DNA of 10,377 bases from Candidatus Peregrinibacteria bacterium CG_4_10_14_0_2_um_filter_43_11 (GTDB lineage: Bacteria > Patescibacteriota > Gracilibacteria > UM-FILTER-43-11), in the NCBI GenBank assembly GCA_002792495.1, contig PFOK01000071.1, positions 1-10,377 of the forward strand, read 5' to 3'. The notes beneath the pieces were generated by a model. It did no database searches. It was not told where the DNA came from and worked only from the letters and a program-made list of their open reading frames with translations. Shown here in pieces: positions 1 to 6,678 of this stretch. The stretch's first letter is position 1. Every line of letters starts with the position of its first letter. The position numbers and the translations under genes are program-made.

Positions 1-2
1 CG

Positions 3-200
3 CCTGAAGCAGGTGGGGAAGAAATCCCTTTGCCCACTATTTCCTTCAAAATAGGCAGTGATGATATTGTGTCATTTTATTATGGTTTAGCCATACCATC
101 CCTGCACCCCTTTATTAGATCGTCTTACGGTATTCGTTTGTCGATAACGTTAAACGAATATCAAAAAGCAAGGGGGAGTGCAGAGGGGTACTTTTATTAA
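3..200 (+). CDS. 3' end of unrecognised ORF (partial)
   Basis: An open frame enters from the left edge and runs 65 codons to a TAA at 198-200. The peptide contains GGEEIPLPTISFKIGSDD, then a mixed hydrophobic and basic tail ending in EGYFY. I do not recognise a family. The first third (10-81) is a perfect inverted copy of the right end of the window, where the same peptide reads on the minus strand but ends in a different tail. A hairpin follows 8 nt after the stop, which fits a gene end. Against this, the length is short enough to be open by chance, and the opposite strand of the same repeat may be the meaningful one. Codons AGA and AGG appear for arginine. Confidence 0.35.
   Translation, partial: PEAGGEEIPLPTISFKIGSDDIVSFYYGLAIPSLHPFIRSSYGIRLSITLNEYQKARGSAEGYFY
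10..81. repeat. 72-bp inverted repeat, left copy
   Basis: Bases 10-81 are the exact reverse complement of 10306-10377. Beyond base 81 a weaker match continues to about base 100, with substitutions scattered among matching bases, then fades. Inside the repeat, GTGGG at 13-17 can pair with CCCAC at 33-37. The match is read directly from the sequence. Whether the repeat is genic, mobile or a contig-end artefact is open. Confidence 0.95.
131..160. repeat. 9-bp perfect inverted repeat (hairpin)
   Basis: TATTCGTTT at 131-139 is complementary to AAACGAATA at 152-160, with a 12-nt spacer that contains AACGTT. A G-C pair and a wobble pair can extend the base. It lies inside the partial left ORF, so it may be structured RNA or chance within coding sequence. 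Confidence 0.6.
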
Positions 201-207
201 AACCCGT

Positions 208-240
208 CTGCCGAACCGGGACAGAGCCCTGTTCCGGCAG
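208..240. terminator. Hairpin, possible bidirectional terminator
   Basis: CTGCCG at 208-213 pairs with CGGCAG at 235-240. AAC/GTT and GGG/CCC segments pair further in, giving about 12 pairs with one bulge and one mismatch around the loop ACAGAG. It begins 8 nt after the stop of the left plus-strand ORF. Reading leftward, a TTTT follows a few bases beyond the stem, so it could also end transcription coming from the minus-strand gene that stops at 381. The U tract is weak in both directions. Confidence 0.45.
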
Positions 241-261
241 AAACTTCAAAAATAGAGATTG

Positions 262-280
262 TGAACGTTTATAACGTTCA
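262..280. promoter_or_regulatory. Operator-like inverted repeat
   Basis: TGAACGTT at 262-269 and AACGTTCA at 273-280 are perfect 8-bp arms around a 3-nt TAT centre. The dyad and short spacer resemble a dimeric repressor site. No gene start lies next to it: the region 241-380 is otherwise AT-rich with nothing I can call, so its target is unclear. Confidence 0.4.
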
Positions 281-380
281 AAATAGTCACTCAACGAAAT
301 AAATAAAATTTCCCGTTAATATTTATAACCTAAAAATTTTCTACCTCTTAGCCAAAGTACCAAATCATGGAGGCGATTAT

Positions 381-791
381 TCATTCATTGAGCAGGCTCG
401 ATTTGTATCGCTGTGGCTGAAACGGTTTTAAGCGCGCGATTTTAACATGGGGGAGGCGTTCAAAGATAGCTTCCTTATCGGCTTTTTGATCGTATCCCAG
501 ACCGATGATGGTTGGATTATACGTGATTAGACATTCATAAAAATCATGCAAATGCCCCAAAAGAACCCGATCGGCAAGTCCGGTTTTTTGGACGGCATCA
601 GCCCGTTCTTTTTCGGAAAATTGCGGTTTTTTACCCTTAATTTTTTTCACATTCTCGTCCCGCGCGATCACCACAATGGTTTCTTTTCCGAGTAATTTGA
701 GCTGTTTCAGAAAATCCAAATGCCCCGGGTGCAATCCGTCAAAAGTTCCAAAGCCCATCACCCTCTCGGTGGCTATTAAATCAGTGTTCAT
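381..791 (-). CDS. Cytidylyltransferase-family (FAD synthetase-like) protein
   Basis: A 136-residue protein with the nucleotidyltransferase fold of the CTP_transf_like family. Visible motifs are GTFDGLHPGHLDFL (residues 15-28) with the catalytic HxGH as HPGH at 21-24, a basic KGKKPQFSEKER stretch at 52-63, and the late IGLGYDQ element at 96-102. These resemble glycerol-3-phosphate cytidylyltransferase (TagD) and archaeal-type FAD synthetase (RibL). The tail YKSSLLNE replaces the usual ISTT/TS-type ending and leans toward the RibL-like group, but the substrate cannot be fixed from sequence. It transfers a nucleotide to a phosphorylated acceptor, releasing pyrophosphate, in the cytosol. The ATG at 789-791 is preceded by GATC-rich 15-bp repeats and no Shine-Dalgarno. 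The gene is the last of the minus-strand block and ends in TGA. Confidence 0.85.
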   Translation of the reverse strand: MNTDLIATERVMGFGTFDGLHPGHLDFLKQLKLLGKETIVVIARDENVKKIKGKKPQFSEKERADAVQKTGLADRVLLGHLHDFYECLITYNPTIIGLGYDQKADKEAIFERLPHVKIARLKPFQPQRYKSSLLNE

Positions 792-796
792 GAGAT

Positions 797-856
797 CATT
801 AGATCAATTATCACTAGATCAGTTATCATTAAACCAGTTGTCAATGATCATTGATC
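797..856. repeat. Four 15-bp degenerate tandem repeats with palindrome
   Basis: Four 15-base units start at 797, 812, 827 and 842. The first three share a pattern like CAnTAgAtCAgTTaT. The last unit carries a 14-bp perfect palindrome at 841-854 centred on TGATCA. GATC occurs at 794, 802, 817, 846 and 853. The array fills the gap between the TPR gene stop and the start of the cytidylyltransferase-family gene. A TTGACA reading leftward sits at 839-844, but I find no good -10 at the right distance. Confidence 0.75.
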
Positions 857-884
857 CTTGATTTCATGATTTCTGATTCCGTCA

Positions 885-1520
885 TTAGGCAATTTTTCGT
901 TTCGCTCGAGAATCCAGAGAGGTATAGCGATCACTGAAGCCTTTGGCGGCCGTGTAACATTCCTGAATCCGTTTGTTTTCAGGATCGATCTCCATCGCTT
1001 TTTTAAGAAGTTCAATCGATTTGTCAAAATTCTTAATCTGCAGATAGCAAATGCCCAAATCACACAACGTCAAACTGCTTTCCGGTTCCAAATTGAGCGC
1101 GCGTTCCAAAATCACAACCCCCTGAGTACGACGGCCATGGTTGAAGAGCGACCAGCCAAGACATCGCAATATCTCGGGGTTATTGGGGTGCAATTCATTG
1201 GCTTTCTTTAAATCATTGACAGCGGTTTCCCAATCCTGTTTATGAGAGGCTACAAAACCGAGAATATAATAAGCGGTGTAACTTTTTTGATGTAGATCAA
1301 GCGCGCGTCGGCAGGCGACTTCCGCTTTGTCAAAACGATCCAAACTCACATAATTATCAGCGATCTCTTCAAGAGCGGCAACACAATCCGGATCTTTAAA
1401 AAGCAATTGCTCCGCTTCGGTGATGGATTTTTCATGTTCACCACTCAGTTTGAGTTCTTCAATGGCTTCCAGCGCGCACAGAACGTCTTCCGGATAATCA
1501 AAGTCATCTTGGTTTTGCAT
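885..1520 (-). CDS. TPR-repeat protein
   Basis: A 211-residue, mostly helical protein with about five tetratricopeptide repeats, roughly at residues 9-44, 47-80, 81-114, 115-149 and 150-184. The pattern shows in units such as AVNDLKKANELHPNNPE and SIELLKKAMEIDPENKR, with the conserved Leu-Gly and terminal Pro positions. TPR arrays hold protein partners; the partner here is unknown. There is no signal peptide or membrane segment, so it is probably cytosolic. The tail after residue 190 is basic and ends in AKRKIA. It starts at ATG 1518-1520 with no Shine-Dalgarno and has its own well-formed promoter upstream. It follows galU by 54 nt on the same strand. Confidence 0.85.
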   Translation of the reverse strand: MQNQDDFDYPEDVLCALEAIEELKLSGEHEKSITEAEQLLFKDPDCVAALEEIADNYVSLDRFDKAEVACRRALDLHQKSYTAYYILGFVASHKQDWETAVNDLKKANELHPNNPEILRCLGWSLFNHGRRTQGVVILERALNLEPESSLTLCDLGICYLQIKNFDKSIELLKKAMEIDPENKRIQECYTAAKGFSDRYTSLDSRAKRKIA

Positions 1521-1549
1521 AATATAAGCTTTTTTTAAGGGGTTTCTTA

Positions 1550-1578
1550 ATTGTACATTATTTTTTAAAACTTTTCAA
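1550..1578 (-). promoter_or_regulatory. Promoter of the TPR gene
   Basis: Reading leftward, TTGAAA (plus 1573-1578) is followed by a 17-nt spacer and TACAAT (plus 1550-1555), each 5 of 6 to the sigma-70 consensus. The -35 box overlaps the galU stop codon at 1575-1577. Transcription would start near 1543, giving a leader of about 23 nt. The TPR gene can therefore be expressed separately from galU. Confidence 0.6.
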
Positions 1579-2387
1579 GAATTTGTTTTTAAAAAAGCAT
1601 TGTTTGCCGCAATCAATCCTTCCGGACGTCCTGTGTCAAAACGCTGCCCTTCGATCTCGTATGCCCAAATCGTTTCCGATTGAGCCAATTCAATGAACGC
1701 GTCGATCAAACGGAGTTCGCCATCCTTGCCTGAAGGTGTGCTTTTAAGCGCTTTAAAAATGGCGGGAGAGCAAATGTATTTGCCGATGATTCCCAGGTCG
1801 CTGGGTGCTTCTTTGGGGGTTGGTTTTTCCGTTAGCCCCACTACTTCGTGCAGGCGCCCCCGCGTTTCCCCGGGGGAAACCACCCCATATTGAGAAATCA
1901 TTTCCATGGAAACGCGCTCTACGGCAATCATACTTTTTCCAGTGAACTGATCCATCAATTGCTTTCCCGCAGGAATAGCGTGTTTAACAATATCATCCCC
2001 AAAAAGCACTAAAAAGGGTTCATCGCCAACCAGGCTCTCGGCACTCAAAATGGCGTCCCCGTCCCCATTGGGCTCTTTTTGATAAACAAAATGATAATGT
2101 GCCAGCGTGGAAAGCGCCTGCACTTTTTTCAAGGCTTCCATCTTTCCTTTTTTGATCAAAAACGCTTCAAGGGCTTTATCGGAACTCAGATAATCCATGA
2201 TCAGGCGTTTGTCTTCCGAAATCACAAAAATAATTTCTTCAATTCCGCTTTCCACAGCCTCTTCAATCAAATACTGCAAAACAGGTTTATCCACAATAGG
2301 AAGCAATTCTTTAGGAACCGCTTTGGTGACAGGAAGGAAACGGGTTCCCCTGCCGGCGATGGGGAGAACAGCCTTTGTTATTTTCAT
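1575..2387 (-). CDS. galU: UTP-glucose-1-phosphate uridylyltransferase
   Basis: A 270-residue enzyme making UDP-glucose from UTP and glucose-1-phosphate, a precursor for cell-surface glycans. Family landmarks in order: AGRGTRFLPVTKAVPKELLP (11-30) for nucleotide binding, DKPVLQYLIEEA (33-44), NGDGDAILSA (107-116), LFGDDI (128-133) for metal, GLTEKP (184-189), and GQRFDTGRPEGLIAAN (247-262). It is slightly shorter than the usual 290-300 residues. I chose ATG 2385-2387 because MKITKAVLPIAGRGTRF matches the normal family start. A TTG 48 bases upstream is in frame, but its extension looks untypical and overlaps a hairpin. It lies 58 nt downstream of hsp20 and is probably co-transcribed with it. 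It ends in TGA. Confidence 0.93.
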   Translation of the reverse strand: MKITKAVLPIAGRGTRFLPVTKAVPKELLPIVDKPVLQYLIEEAVESGIEEIIFVISEDKRLIMDYLSSDKALEAFLIKKGKMEALKKVQALSTLAHYHFVYQKEPNGDGDAILSAESLVGDEPFLVLFGDDIVKHAIPAGKQLMDQFTGKSMIAVERVSMEMISQYGVVSPGETRGRLHEVVGLTEKPTPKEAPSDLGIIGKYICSPAIFKALKSTPSGKDGELRLIDAFIELAQSETIWAYEIEGQRFDTGRPEGLIAANNAFLKTNS

Positions 2388-2418
2388 TTGTTGTTGGATA
2401 TGAGGGGTGAGATGGGTG

Positions 2419-2436
2419 TTTGGGACAATTCCCAAA
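2419..2436 (-). promoter_or_regulatory. Perfect hairpin between hsp20 and galU
   Basis: TTTGGGA (2419-2425) and TCCCAAA (2430-2436) form a 7-bp perfect stem with a 4-nt loop in the 58-nt spacer between hsp20 and galU. No T-run follows on the minus strand, so it is not a classical terminator. It could set mRNA ends or processing within an operon. It also buries the alternative TTG start of galU at 2433-2435. Confidence 0.5.
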
Positions 2437-2445
2437 ATCCCATCA

Positions 2446-2883
2446 TTAGGATTTAATTTTCACAATTCTCATCCTCACGTGTTGCCTTTTGGGAATACGA
2501 ACATAAAGCACATGGTCTTTTTGAGTCGCTTCAATCAAATCCGCTTCCACATTAGCGGGAAGAATCACCGAACGCGAAAAGCTTCCCCAAAAACATTCCC
2601 GGGCATAATAATGTTTGTCTTTAAACCCGAATGCTTCAATTTTCGTATCGCGCTTCCCTCGTATCGTCAAGACATCGTTGGTCACCACAATTTCCGTTTC
2701 ATCCACGTTGATGCCGGCGATGGGGGTCACCACCAAAAGTTCTTTTTCATTTTCCAGAATGTCAATAGGCAATTGTCCTTCGCCTTCGGAAGGGGAGGTG
2801 ACTTTAATCACTTCGTCAATTGTCCATTTCGGGGAAAGCGAAAGTGGCTTTTGAAGAGATTTGATCGCAATGGTTCTTGTCAT
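2446..2883 (-). CDS. Hsp20 / alpha-crystallin small heat shock protein
   Basis: A 145-residue ATP-independent holdase that binds unfolding proteins in the cytosol. The alpha-crystallin domain spans about residues 38-132. It shows the expected strands, the ECFWGSFSRSVILPANVEAD segment (96-115), which matches the family's ERxxGxFxRxxxLP pattern, and DHVLYVRIPK (123-132), matching the GxLxxxxPK signature with His-Val in place of Gly. The C-terminus has IVKI near residues 140-143, similar to the IxI/V motif that links oligomers. It starts 7 nt after the ftsH stop, which points to one transcript with ftsH. There is no Shine-Dalgarno. Confidence 0.93.
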   Translation of the reverse strand: MTRTIAIKSLQKPLSLSPKWTIDEVIKVTSPSEGEGQLPIDILENEKELLVVTPIAGINVDETEIVVTNDVLTIRGKRDTKIEAFGFKDKHYYARECFWGSFSRSVILPANVEADLIEATQKDHVLYVRIPKRQHVRMRIVKIKS

Positions 2884-2890
2884 AAGTCAG

Positions 2891-4762
2891 TTATTTAGAG
2901 GGTTTTTCTGTCTTTTTTTCAAAAAAGGCGTCGAATTCCTTTTTATCCAAAACTTCTTTTTCAAGAAGTGCCTCGGCGATTTTAGTCATCAGCGTTTTAT
3001 TTTTCTCAATGAGTTCTATCGTGCGGTTTTTACCCTCGTCGATAATTTTCGAAACTTCACTGTCGATTTTAGCGGCGACCGCTTCACTGTAATTTTTACT
3101 ACCCCCCAAATCCGCTCCCAAAAAATGATTGCCACCGCTTTCCCCAAAAATGATCGGGCCAAGGGATTCGCTCATGCCATATTCAGTGACCATTTTTCGG
3201 GCAATGTCACTGGCGCGTTTCAGATCACTACTCGCGCCTGTGGTCACTTCTTTAAAGAAGATTTTTTCCGAAACATAACCCCCCAAAAGCGAACAAATTT
3301 CATCTTTGAATTTCGAGACCGACCTCAAGTGGCGATCCGTTTCGGGTAAAAACCAAGTCACACCCAACGCCATCCCGCGGGAAATAATAGAAACCTTATG
3401 AACGGGATCGCAACCGGGAAGGAGCTTGCCCACAAGCGCGTGCCCCACTTCGTGGTAAGCGGTGATCTTTTTTTCTTCGTCGCTCAACCGTCGGGATTTT
3501 TTCTCGGGGCCAAGACCGATTTTTTCGATGGAATGCTCAAGATCCTCCTGAAGGATCGACGGACGGTTGTTTTTGGCGGAAAGAATGGCGGCTTCGTTGA
3601 GCAAATTCTCCAGATCGGCACCGGAAAAGCCGGGAGTTTGTTGGGCGATTTTTTCAAGATCAGCCTTTTTTTCCAATTTTTTATTGCGGGAATGTACTTC
3701 CAAAATAGCCAAACGTTCTTGCAAGTTCGGCATATCAATGATCACGCGACGGTCGAATCGCCCGGGGCGGGTCAGAGCGGCATCCAAAATATCCGGTCGG
3801 TTGGTGGCCGCGATCACAATCACGTTTGTTTCGTTTTCAAATCCGTCCATTTCCGTCAGAATTTGGTTCAACGTTTGCTCTCGCTCATCGTGCCCGCCAC
3901 CCATACCAAAACCCCGCTGACGACCCACGGCGTCGATTTCATCGATAAAAATAATGCAAGGCGCGTTACGTTTGGCCTTCTGAAAAAGATCGCGCACACG
4001 GCTCGCCCCGACACCCACAAACATCTCCACAAATTCCGATCCGGAAATACTGAAAAACGGCACATTGGCTTCGCCGGCTACGGCACGGGCGAGCAATGTT
4101 TTACCGGTACCCGGAGCCCCGATCAACATGACTCCCCGGGGAATTTTTGCCCCCATCTTGGTATACTTTTTCGGGTTTTTCAAAAAATCCACCACTTCCA
4201 CCAGCTCATCCTTCGATTCTTCCATTCCCGCAACATCTTTAAACGTCGTCTTTTTTTTGCCATCTTTGGCATACACACGGGCTTGGGATTTACCGAAAGA
4301 AAACGCGCTGTTTGCCCCCTTTCCAAGTTGTTTGGCCATGAATATGATCAGGGCGATAAAAATAATGATCGGCAGCCAATTGGAAATCACATTGGTCCAA
4401 AAGGCACTGCTTTCGTTGCTCACCGCGATCACAGGAGTCGGATTATCCGCTTTGTTCAAGCCTAAATCTGTCAGTCTTTCGCCTTCCGGACGGATCGCGA
4501 AAACCTTTTTATCTTCTTTGGTTGTCGCATAAATTCTATTGTTCTTTACAAGGATTTCACTGAATTTTCCCTCTTGGTATTGAGCGGAAAGCTGGCTAAT
4601 CGGGATCTCCGTTGCCTGAGGATCATTCGCGCCCATCTGGGGGTTGAAAATATAGTAAGCAACCGTCAAAATCAGTGCGAAGATAAGCACATACGTGAAA
4701 CTGCCATTGCGCTTAGGCGGACGAAAGTGAGGAGATTGATCGGAATTGGGTGGTTGTTGCAT
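2891..4762 (-). CDS. ftsH: ATP-dependent zinc metalloprotease FtsH
   Basis: A 623-residue membrane-anchored AAA+ protease that degrades misfolded membrane and short-lived cytosolic proteins as a hexamer. A short basic N-terminus leads to a membrane helix (about 23-39), an extracytoplasmic region of roughly 85 residues, and a second helix (about 127-146). The ATPase domain has Walker A GAPGTGKT (215-222), pore motif FVG (248-250), Walker B IIFIDEID (270-277), and the second region of homology with TRPGRFDR (331-338). The protease domain has the zinc site HEVGH (437-441) and the likely third ligand D513 in TGASSDLKRA. All key residues are present and the length is normal. It starts at ATG 4760-4762, 18 nt or so below a good promoter, without a Shine-Dalgarno. 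It leads an apparent run with hsp20 and galU. Confidence 0.97.
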   Translation of the reverse strand: MQQPPNSDQSPHFRPPKRNGSFTYVLIFALILTVAYYIFNPQMGANDPQATEIPISQLSAQYQEGKFSEILVKNNRIYATTKEDKKVFAIRPEGERLTDLGLNKADNPTPVIAVSNESSAFWTNVISNWLPIIIFIALIIFMAKQLGKGANSAFSFGKSQARVYAKDGKKKTTFKDVAGMEESKDELVEVVDFLKNPKKYTKMGAKIPRGVMLIGAPGTGKTLLARAVAGEANVPFFSISGSEFVEMFVGVGASRVRDLFQKAKRNAPCIIFIDEIDAVGRQRGFGMGGGHDEREQTLNQILTEMDGFENETNVIVIAATNRPDILDAALTRPGRFDRRVIIDMPNLQERLAILEVHSRNKKLEKKADLEKIAQQTPGFSGADLENLLNEAAILSAKNNRPSILQEDLEHSIEKIGLGPEKKSRRLSDEEKKITAYHEVGHALVGKLLPGCDPVHKVSIISRGMALGVTWFLPETDRHLRSVSKFKDEICSLLGGYVSEKIFFKEVTTGASSDLKRASDIARKMVTEYGMSESLGPIIFGESGGNHFLGADLGGSKNYSEAVAAKIDSEVSKIIDEGKNRTIELIEKNKTLMTKIAEALLEKEVLDKKEFDAFFEKKTEKPSK

Positions 4763-4786
4763 AATGTTTTTTTGTTATTCTTCTAT

Positions 4787-4814
4787 ATTATAACGATGAA
4801 ATCACAAATTCCAA
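4787..4814 (-). promoter_or_regulatory. Promoter of ftsH
   Basis: Reading leftward, TTGGAA (plus 4809-4814) is followed by a 16-nt spacer and a consensus TATAAT (plus 4787-4792). The predicted start is about 18 nt upstream of the ftsH ATG. No heat-shock type site (CIRCE or similar) is visible around it, although hsp20 is likely in the same transcript. Confidence 0.65.
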
Positions 4815-4819
4815 GCCCC

Positions 4820-4912
4820 AAATAAATTAAAAATTTAAAATTACAAACGCTCGCTACGTTCGCTATTACAAAATTAATCTTAAATCTTGAATATTGAATT
4901 TTGAATTTATTT
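4820..4912. repeat. AT-rich palindromic element (MITE-like)
   Basis: Bases 4820-4842 pair with 4890-4912: the outer 9 bp (AAATAAATT / AATTTATTT) are perfect, and the whole 23-bp arm has two mismatches and one wobble. The 47-nt centre holds direct ATTACAAA copies at 4840-4847 and 4865-4872 flanking the GC-rich CGCTCGCTACGTTCGCT (4848-4864). The serS stop codon (4907-4909) lies inside the right arm. It could act as the serS terminator or be an inserted miniature element. AT-only arms make chance pairing easier. Confidence 0.5.
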
Positions 4913-6175
4913 CGGTTTTATCTCCGTCACTCCCGGCAAAAACGGATGCAATACTTCCGGAATTTTCACACTTCCATCCGCCTGCTGATTGTTTTCCAAA
5001 ATCGCGATCAACGTCCGAGTGCTGGCCATTGCCGTTCCGTTCAATGTGTGCAAGTAATGAGTGCCATTTTCATCTTTGTATTTAATTCCACCCCGTCGTG
5101 CCTGAAAATCGGTGCAATTCGAACAGCTGGTCAGTTCACGATAGGTATTTTGTGTTGGAATCCAAACTTCACAATCATATTTCTTTGCGGCGGGTGCTCC
5201 TAAATCTCCTCCGCAAATGTTCACCACTTGGTAGGGGAGTCCGAGTTCCTGCAAAATCTCTTCTTCAATACTGCGCAAAAAGTCGTGCTCTTCCCATGAT
5301 TTTTCCGGGTGGCAAAAGGAAAACATCTCCATTTTATCAAACTGATGCACACGTAAAATGCCTTTCGTATCCTTGCCATAACTGCCTGCTTCACGGCGAA
5401 AGCACGTCGAAAATCCGATATAACGCTTGGGCAATTCGTCCGCTTGTATCGCTTTACCCATGTGCAATCCGGCTAACGGCACTTCGGAGGTTCCTACGAG
5501 GTACAAATCGTCTTCTTCCGGATTCACATGATAAATTTCATTCTTATCCGCAGGGAAAAACCCCGTCGCGTACATCATGTGCTCTTTTACAAGCATGGGC
5601 ACCGTAACGGGCGTGAATCCTTTGCTCACATATTTGTGCATCAGCCAATTAACGATTGCGAACTCCAAAAGAACCAATTCATTTTTGAGATAATAAAAAC
5701 GGGCTCCACTGGTTTCCGCCCCGGTTTCCAGATCGATAACATCCAGCATTTTGCCCAGCTCCACATGATCGCGTGGTTCAAAGTCAAAAATCGGTTTTTC
5801 GCCCACCGTTTTGATCGGCATATTTTCGCTGTCATCTTTTCCTGTCGGAACGCTCTCATGGGGGAGGTTAGGAGCTTGATCCAACACCGTTTTCAGATGA
5901 ACAAATAATTTGTTCAACTCATCCTCTTCGGTGGCAAGCTTATTGCCCAATGTTTTCATTTCGACGATCTTCGCTTTCTTCTCCGTATCCGCCAAATGAG
6001 GAATGGATTTAGAAACCGCATTACGCTCATTGCGCATGGCTTCCACCTCCTGCAATTTTTGGCGATGCGCTTCGTCAAGTTCAAGGAGCTGTTCCACATC
6101 CACTTTTACCTGCTTTTTGGCAAAACCGGCTTTATAAAGGTCAATGTTGTCACGTAAGTGTTTGAGGTCGATCAT
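4907..6175 (-). CDS. serS: Seryl-tRNA synthetase
   Basis: A 422-residue class II enzyme charging tRNA-Ser with serine in the cytosol. The N-terminal helical hairpin that grips the tRNA variable arm spans about residues 1-100 and is rich in Lys, Glu and Leu. The catalytic domain shows the serine-binding TSE (229-231), motif 2 from RYIGFSTCFRREAGSYGKDT (251-270), and motif 3 from LNGTAMASTRTLIAILENN (378-396) through VLHPFLPG. Length is normal. The ATG at 6173-6175 gives the canonical MIDLKHLRDN start. A TATATA at 6192-6197 is a plausible -10 with a very short leader, but no good -35 is visible. The stop is contained in a palindromic element shared with the ftsH upstream region. Confidence 0.97.
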   Translation of the reverse strand: MIDLKHLRDNIDLYKAGFAKKQVKVDVEQLLELDEAHRQKLQEVEAMRNERNAVSKSIPHLADTEKKAKIVEMKTLGNKLATEEDELNKLFVHLKTVLDQAPNLPHESVPTGKDDSENMPIKTVGEKPIFDFEPRDHVELGKMLDVIDLETGAETSGARFYYLKNELVLLEFAIVNWLMHKYVSKGFTPVTVPMLVKEHMMYATGFFPADKNEIYHVNPEEDDLYLVGTSEVPLAGLHMGKAIQADELPKRYIGFSTCFRREAGSYGKDTKGILRVHQFDKMEMFSFCHPEKSWEEHDFLRSIEEEILQELGLPYQVVNICGGDLGAPAAKKYDCEVWIPTQNTYRELTSCSNCTDFQARRGGIKYKDENGTHYLHTLNGTAMASTRTLIAILENNQQADGSVKIPEVLHPFLPGVTEIKPK

Positions 6176-6235
6176 AATTAACTTAGTAGGTTATATAATC
6201 CGATTTTTTCTCATGCCGACTTTCGCGGAGGCATC

Positions 6236-6268
6236 TAAATGTCTGAAAAAAGTCGTAGAATAATGGAG
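6236..6268 (+). other. 10-codon ORF with the only good Shine-Dalgarno
   Basis: GGAGG at 6227-6231 stands 7 nt before an ATG that opens MSEKSRRIME and stops at TAG. A TATAAT at 6194-6199 could serve as a -10 for this strand. It could be a leader peptide, a relic, or chance; nothing downstream on the plus strand is in range to be controlled by it. Confidence 0.2.
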
Positions 6269-6271
6269 TAG

Positions 6272-6293
6272 ATCCCTCGGCAGGCTTCGGGAT
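6272..6293. repeat. Short dispersed-repeat-like palindrome
   Basis: ATCCC (6272-6276) and GGGAT (6289-6293) bracket a GC-rich centre, in a context that reads on the other strand like the TCATCCCGA...AGGGATCT intergenic repeats seen in many bacterial genomes. Only one copy lies in the window, so family membership is an inference. Confidence 0.3.
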
Positions 6294-6338
6294 GAGAAGG
6301 TGAGAATTCATATCATTTAGATTGCATTAAGCTTACCC

Positions 6339-6366
6339 AAAAAGCCCATCGGTGACAAGGTGAGCT
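6339..6366 (-). terminator. Intrinsic terminator after the DUF167 gene
   Basis: Reading leftward, AGCTCA (plus 6361-6366) pairs with TGGGCT (plus 6343-6348), including one G-U pair, around a 12-nt loop, and is followed directly by a run of T (plus 6339-6342). It begins 6 nt past the stop of the DUF167 gene. It would separate that gene from serS. Confidence 0.5.
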
Positions 6367-6372
6367 TGATAA

Positions 6373-6639
6373 TCACGTTACCTTAATCAACTTCAATCGA
6401 TCCGCCTTTCCACTCAAAATTGTTATTTTGTTCGCACCCAGGGCTTTTTTGAGGAATTTAATCAGTTCCGCGTTAGCCTTTCCGCCTTCCGCAGGGGCGG
6501 CAATGCGAATTTTATACGTACCATCTTCCATCACTTCCACCACCTCATTTTTTGGGGATTTAGGAAGTACCTTCACACGGATGTAAAGAGGGGATTTGGC
6601 TTTTAGATCTTCGATTAATTGAACAATTTTTGTGTTCAT
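6373..6639 (-). CDS. DUF167 / YggU family protein
   Basis: An 88-residue protein of the YggU (DUF167) family, a small alpha/beta fold of unsettled function. Matching features are LYIRVKVLPKSPKNEVV (18-34), the signature APAEGGKANAELIKFL (48-63), and the ending LSGKADRLKLIKV (75-87), equivalent to the family's GxxSRxKxV. Length is normal. No membrane segment or signal is present. The ATG at 6637-6639 sits a few bases below -10-like sequences (TATAAA at plus 6648-6653, TAATAT at 6651-6656), so the transcript may be nearly leaderless. It ends in TGA with a terminator just after. Confidence 0.9.
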   Translation of the reverse strand: MNTKIVQLIEDLKAKSPLYIRVKVLPKSPKNEVVEVMEDGTYKIRIAAPAEGGKANAELIKFLKKALGANKITILSGKADRLKLIKVT

Positions 6640-6678
6640 AATTCATGTTTATATTAAAGCGTTTTCGCGTATGTGGGG

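Noticed and set aside
797..856. CRISPR array
   Set aside because: Units are 15 bp, contiguous and without spacers, and no cas genes are present.
2388..2435. Upstream TTG start of galU adding 16 residues
   Set aside because: The extension lacks family similarity, overlaps a hairpin, and MKITKAVLP is the normal beginning.
3398..4465. Long open frame of 355 codons on the plus strand
   Set aside because: It lies wholly antisense to ftsH, whose domains are intact, and its peptide looks like a reverse-frame shadow.
6176..6372. Possible tRNA gene or T-box before serS
   Set aside because: No T-loop consensus, acceptor pairing or specifier stem could be found; only short palindromes and a terminator are seen.
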